26,821 nucleotides of DNA from JBMNTQ01 sp050945815 (lineage in GTDB: Bacteria > Bacillota > Clostridia > Christensenellales > JBMNTQ01), in assembly GCA_050945815.1 (NCBI GenBank), contig JBMNTQ010000007.1, forward strand, positions 1-26,821, read 5' to 3'. The position numbers and the translations under genes are program-made. Under the pieces are notes generated by a model, which was given only the letters and a program-made list of their open reading frames with translations, searched no databases and was not told the DNA's origin. Below, piece after piece: positions 24,488-26,821 of the stretch (position 1 is its first letter; each line of letters begins with the position of its first letter).

Positions 24488-24577
24488 ATGCGGTTTTTTT
24501 GTTTTAAGGCTCCCTGGTTTTTGCGGGGGATTTTACGATTCTTCTCAAAGAACAGCGGAAGAGAAGGGGGAGAGTAG
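24488..24577 (+). CDS. spoVM: Stage V sporulation protein SpoVM-like peptide
   Basis: This is a 29-codon gene with sequence MRFFCFKAPWFLRGILRFF at its start, close in length and pattern to the 26-residue B. subtilis SpoVM. The aligned identical positions, counted from Met1, are F3, K7, P9, F11, L12, G14, I15 and R17, with no gap. SpoVM is an amphipathic helix that sits on the convex forespore membrane and anchors the coat ATPase SpoIVA; P9 is important for curvature recognition. GGAGGTGG (from 24474) lies nine bases before the ATG, an excellent ribosome binding site. The location after thiN matches B. subtilis. The tail after residue 19 is polar and divergent. I found no sigma-E promoter by eye. 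Confidence 0.85.
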   Translation: MRFFCFKAPWFLRGILRFFSKNSGREGGE

Positions 24578-24586
24578 CATGAAGAA

Positions 24587-24616
24587 AAGCGCGCAGAAGT
24601 TTTCTTTTGCGCGCTT
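24587..24616. terminator. Bidirectional terminator between spoVM and the minus-strand operon
   Basis: AAGCGCGCA (24587-24595) pairs perfectly with TGCGCGCTT (24608-24616) around a 12-base loop. The plus strand continues with GAGTTTATAAAAAT, a weak T tract; the minus strand continues with TTCTTC after CTT, giving a somewhat better one. It lies between convergent genes. Confidence 0.7.
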
Positions 24617-24677
24617 GAGTTTATAAAAATAGGCTGCGGATTGCCCGGCCAAGCCCTAAAGGGCTGAACTCTTTGTG

Positions 24678-25118
24678 TCAGGCCTTGTTTTGCATGAGCT
24701 GTTCTACTTTTGATAGAAGGAGCCTGTAGCCCTCCTTGGCGTCTGTGCAGGTGATAACGCTTTGCTCCAGCGGGCAGATGCCGTCGCCGCTGCGGTTTAG
24801 AATTTGCGGCACCGTTTGGCTGCCATAAGCAGGAATAGCATGCTGCTTCAGGAAATCCGACCCGGGGGTGCTTAAGACGTGGCCGAAAGCTTCGTGTATA
24901 CCGGCTAAAACCAGCACGACGGCTGCGGCCTTTCCGATAATCTTGTCGGCTACGGAGGCGCCCTTGAGGTCTTGCGGGTGGGTTTGGTAGAGATGGAGAA
25001 GGGGGCGAACCCCTACGCCCTGTATACGGTGCAGCACGTTTCCGTCTTTGACGACCACGCAGGTGAATTTGCCGAGGTCTAGGGTTTGTTTGGCTAAAGT
25101 TAAGTTGTCTGTTAACAT
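24678..25118 (-). CDS. DUF1893 family protein (deaminase-like fold, function unknown)
   Basis: This 146-residue protein belongs to DUF1893, whose Thermotoga member TM1506 has a cytidine deaminase-like fold. Family features visible are a first strand pair CVVVKDGNVLHRIQGVGVRPLL (given here as CVVVKDG and GVGVRPLL), the conserved ASVADKIIGKAAA (54-66), and GDGICPLEQSV (111-121). The usual deaminase zinc motifs (HAE and PCxxC) are absent, so catalysis of that type is not supported. ATG 25118 is chosen because AAGGAG lies eight bases upstream; an in-frame ATG at 25139 would place that site inside the gene. It lies 38 bases after the ABC permease on the same strand, so it is probably the last gene of that operon. 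Confidence 0.82.
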   Translation of the reverse strand: MLTDNLTLAKQTLDLGKFTCVVVKDGNVLHRIQGVGVRPLLHLYQTHPQDLKGASVADKIIGKAAAVVLVLAGIHEAFGHVLSTPGSDFLKQHAIPAYGSQTVPQILNRSGDGICPLEQSVITCTDAKEGYRLLLSKVEQLMQNKA

Positions 25119-25156
25119 GTAATGCTCCTTACAGGCCATGTAATCGTTTGTTTGGT

Positions 25157-26026
25157 CTATTTTTCTTTTTGGCGCATCTTTAGAAGGCCGAGACAGAAGA
25201 ATAAGAATCCGGCAGCCAGCAGAAAGAGGATGCTGATCCAGGCGGGGAGGATTTCTCCGCCGACGACGAAATCAATGCCCATTTGCGTGCGAAACTCGGC
25301 CAGCGCTTCTGCCGGTGCGCCGACGAACCCTGCTTCAATGGGCCTGCTGGTCATGATTTGGCGCATCAGCATAGCACCATGGCTGGGCGGTATGAGCTTG
25401 ATGACCGTTTGCACCGATTCGGGGAACATGCCTATGGGCATATAGACACCGGTGACGAAGCCGATGAGGGTGCCGATTATGGCGCTGGCGGTGCTGTAGG
25501 CATTGAGCGTTTTAATAAAGGAAATCAGGAAGAACATTAAGGCGCTGCTGGAAAACACGGTAATGATCAAAACCCCCAGCAACTTGAGAAATTCAAGGGG
25601 AGAGAGCAGCAAAAAGCCGTTGCCGGCCATATAAATCTGGCACAGGCCAAGAGCAATCAGGAAAAGAACGATGCCGATGATGACGCTGGTTAGGATGTAG
25701 CCTGCAGTCAGGCTGCTGCGGCGAACCGGGGAGGCGAGGAAATCACGGCTGATTTTCCTGTAACGATCGTCTACCATGGTGCCGAATGCGCCTAAAGTGG
25801 AGGATACGGTAATGATGGCGAGGATGCCTGAAAACATCCAACTGTCTATGACGTTGTAGGCAGCGTCGCCGATGGCTTGTTCTAGTGAGGCGACGTTTAG
25901 CCTGCGCAGAAAAAGCAGGTATAAGCCTAAGACGATTAGGGCGCTGAGCAACGAGAAAAAGAGCGAGGCTTTGTCGCGGAAGAAAAGCTTGTTGTTGCGC
26001 CGAACAAGGTTTACAAGGACGCTCAT
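25157..26026 (-). CDS. ABC-2 type transporter permease
   Basis: This 289-residue integral membrane protein is the permease half of an ABC-2 exporter. Six hydrophobic segments are visible near residues 21-40, 63-84, 108-132, 145-171, 178-200 and 262-283. Between the second and third lies the cytoplasmic segment DDRYRKISRDFLASPVRR, which in this family contacts the ATPase. The region GVYMPIGMFPESVQTVIKLIP before the extracellular loop (written as GVYMPIGMFPES and IKLIPPSHG) is typical of multidrug or polysaccharide-type ABC-2 permeases. Substrate cannot be told. Its start overlaps the ATPase stop by four bases (ATGA). Confidence 0.88.
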   Translation of the reverse strand: MSVLVNLVRRNNKLFFRDKASLFFSLLSALIVLGLYLLFLRRLNVASLEQAIGDAAYNVIDSWMFSGILAIITVSSTLGAFGTMVDDRYRKISRDFLASPVRRSSLTAGYILTSVIIGIVLFLIALGLCQIYMAGNGFLLLSPLEFLKLLGVLIITVFSSSALMFFLISFIKTLNAYSTASAIIGTLIGFVTGVYMPIGMFPESVQTVIKLIPPSHGAMLMRQIMTSRPIEAGFVGAPAEALAEFRTQMGIDFVVGGEILPAWISILFLLAAGFLFFCLGLLKMRQKEK

Positions 26027-26821
26027 ATGGGTTCTCCTTTCTCCAACTCGCCGCCGGTGATGCTGATGAAGGTGTCGTCCATGCTGCCGCTTAGCACCTC
26101 TAACCCCTGGATCAGGGGCTGGACGCGGTTGAGAATGGGGATGGCATCTAGGGTGCCGGATAGCTTGATGTGGAATGCGCCCCCTTTAAACTCGTAGGGC
26201 AGAGCCATTTCTTGAAGATGTTGTAGTAGAGCTTCTTTTTCTTTGGGGACGAGGCGCAGAGAATCGGAGCTATGAGCTTCTCGCAAGGCGGCGGGCGTTC
26301 CCTTTGCCTTGATCTCGCCTTGTACCATAACGGCTGCATAGTCGGCTGCTGCCGCTTCCTCCATATAGTGGGTGGTTAGAAAGACTGTCATGCCGGATTG
26401 CTGTTGCAGCGTGCGCAGCGTGTTCCACACGATTTGGCGGGTGTATGGATCTAGCCCGGTGGTGGGCTCGTCTAAAAACAGGATGCTTGGGGTATGTACC
26501 AGGGCGCGGGCAATATCCGCTTTGCGGCGCTGGCCGCCGGACAGCTTGCCGTAGCGCTGGTTTTGAAAGTCTTGCGCGTCTACCCAATGGATGGCTTGAC
26601 GGGTGTTTTCGCGAATTTGGCGGGGCGTTAGGCCGTAGAAACTGGCACGGATTTGGATGTTTTCTTTGACGGTTAGCAAGGGGTCTAAAAGATTGTCTTG
26701 AAACACCACGCCGATGCTTTGGCGGATACTTGCGTCCTGTTTGCCCAAGGCGAAGCTATTGACGAAGGCGCTGCCTGTATCTTGCTTGAGCAGGGTGCAG
26801 AGGATATCGATGGTTGTGGAT
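26023..26821 (-). CDS. ABC transporter ATP-binding protein, N-terminus missing
   Basis: This is the C-terminal 265 codons of an ABC ATPase that powers the adjacent permease; the frame is open to the window edge, which cuts the Walker A motif so that the visible protein begins STTIDIL. The Q-loop is VVFQDNLLD, the signature LSGGQRRK, Walker B ILFLDEPTTGLDP, and the switch histidine is in TTHYMEEA. About 80 residues after the nucleotide-binding domain form a small C-terminal domain of the kind found in drug and antibiotic-export ATPases of the DrrA group. An internal TTG at 26748 is not the real start. Its stop overlaps the permease start. Confidence 0.93.
   Translation of the reverse strand, partial: STTIDILCTLLKQDTGSAFVNSFALGKQDASIRQSIGVVFQDNLLDPLLTVKENIQIRASFYGLTPRQIRENTRQAIHWVDAQDFQNQRYGKLSGGQRRKADIARALVHTPSILFLDEPTTGLDPYTRQIVWNTLRTLQQQSGMTVFLTTHYMEEAAAADYAAVMVQGEIKAKGTPAALREAHSSDSLRLVPKEKEALLQHLQEMALPYEFKGGAFHIKLSGTLDAIPILNRVQPLIQGLEVLSGSMDDTFISITGGELEKGEPI

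Noticed and set aside
24248..24577. A 109-codon plus-strand frame covering the small-gene region
   Set aside because: It overlaps the membrane protein gene in another frame, has a low-complexity composition, and its end merely coincides with the in-frame spoVM gene, which has its own ribosome binding site.
1..26821. CRISPR arrays, insertion sequences, phage genes, tRNA or rRNA genes
   Set aside because: No direct repeat array, transposase, integrase or recognisable structural RNA was seen on either strand.

Overview
The window reads as a chromosomal housekeeping region of a spore-forming member of the Clostridia (Firmicutes). Four things support this: the gene order priA-def-fmt-rsmB-rlmN-prpC-prkC-rsgA-rpe-thiN-spoVM, which is the classic Firmicutes arrangement; RemA and YerC homologues; strong GGAGG ribosome binding sites with extended -10 promoters; and a 29-codon gene after thiN that matches the sporulation peptide SpoVM. 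Genus and family cannot be fixed from the sequence alone.

Layout. (1) 1-3200: the C-terminal end of a type II topoisomerase B subunit followed by its A subunit, best read as topoisomerase IV (parE-parC). (2) 3201-4540: a 299-base leader with an extended -10 promoter, then an LDH-family dehydrogenase carrying an unusual arginine in its substrate loop, closed by a clear intrinsic terminator. (3) 4655-5254: a protein with two OB folds related to single-stranded DNA-binding proteins. (4) 5309-10042: a promoter, then yerC, pcrA and ligA (regulator, helicase, NAD-dependent ligase). (5) 10085-13391: an extended -10 promoter, then yicC-remA-gmk-rpoZ-coaBC, ending in a strong terminator. (6) 13415-24238: priA-def-fmt-rsmB-rlmN-prpC-prkC-rsgA-rpe-thiN, tightly packed with many stop/start overlaps. 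It covers replication restart, N-terminal formyl-methionine handling, rRNA methylation, Ser/Thr phospho-signalling, ribosome assembly, pentose phosphate metabolism and thiamine activation. (7) 24262-24616: a hairpin that overlaps a ribosome binding site, a 55-residue membrane protein, spoVM, and a bidirectional terminator. (8) 24678-26821, minus strand: an ABC-2 exporter (ATPase cut by the window edge, then permease) followed by a DUF1893 protein.

Most of the window is conserved core genome, and I see no phage, insertion sequence, CRISPR array, tRNA or rRNA. The parts most worth attention are the small genes and control elements around spoVM, the LDH-family enzyme with its long leader, the divergent LigA, the two-OB SSB-like protein, and the pairing of DUF1893 with an ABC exporter. 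I did not find a clearly new multi-gene system.
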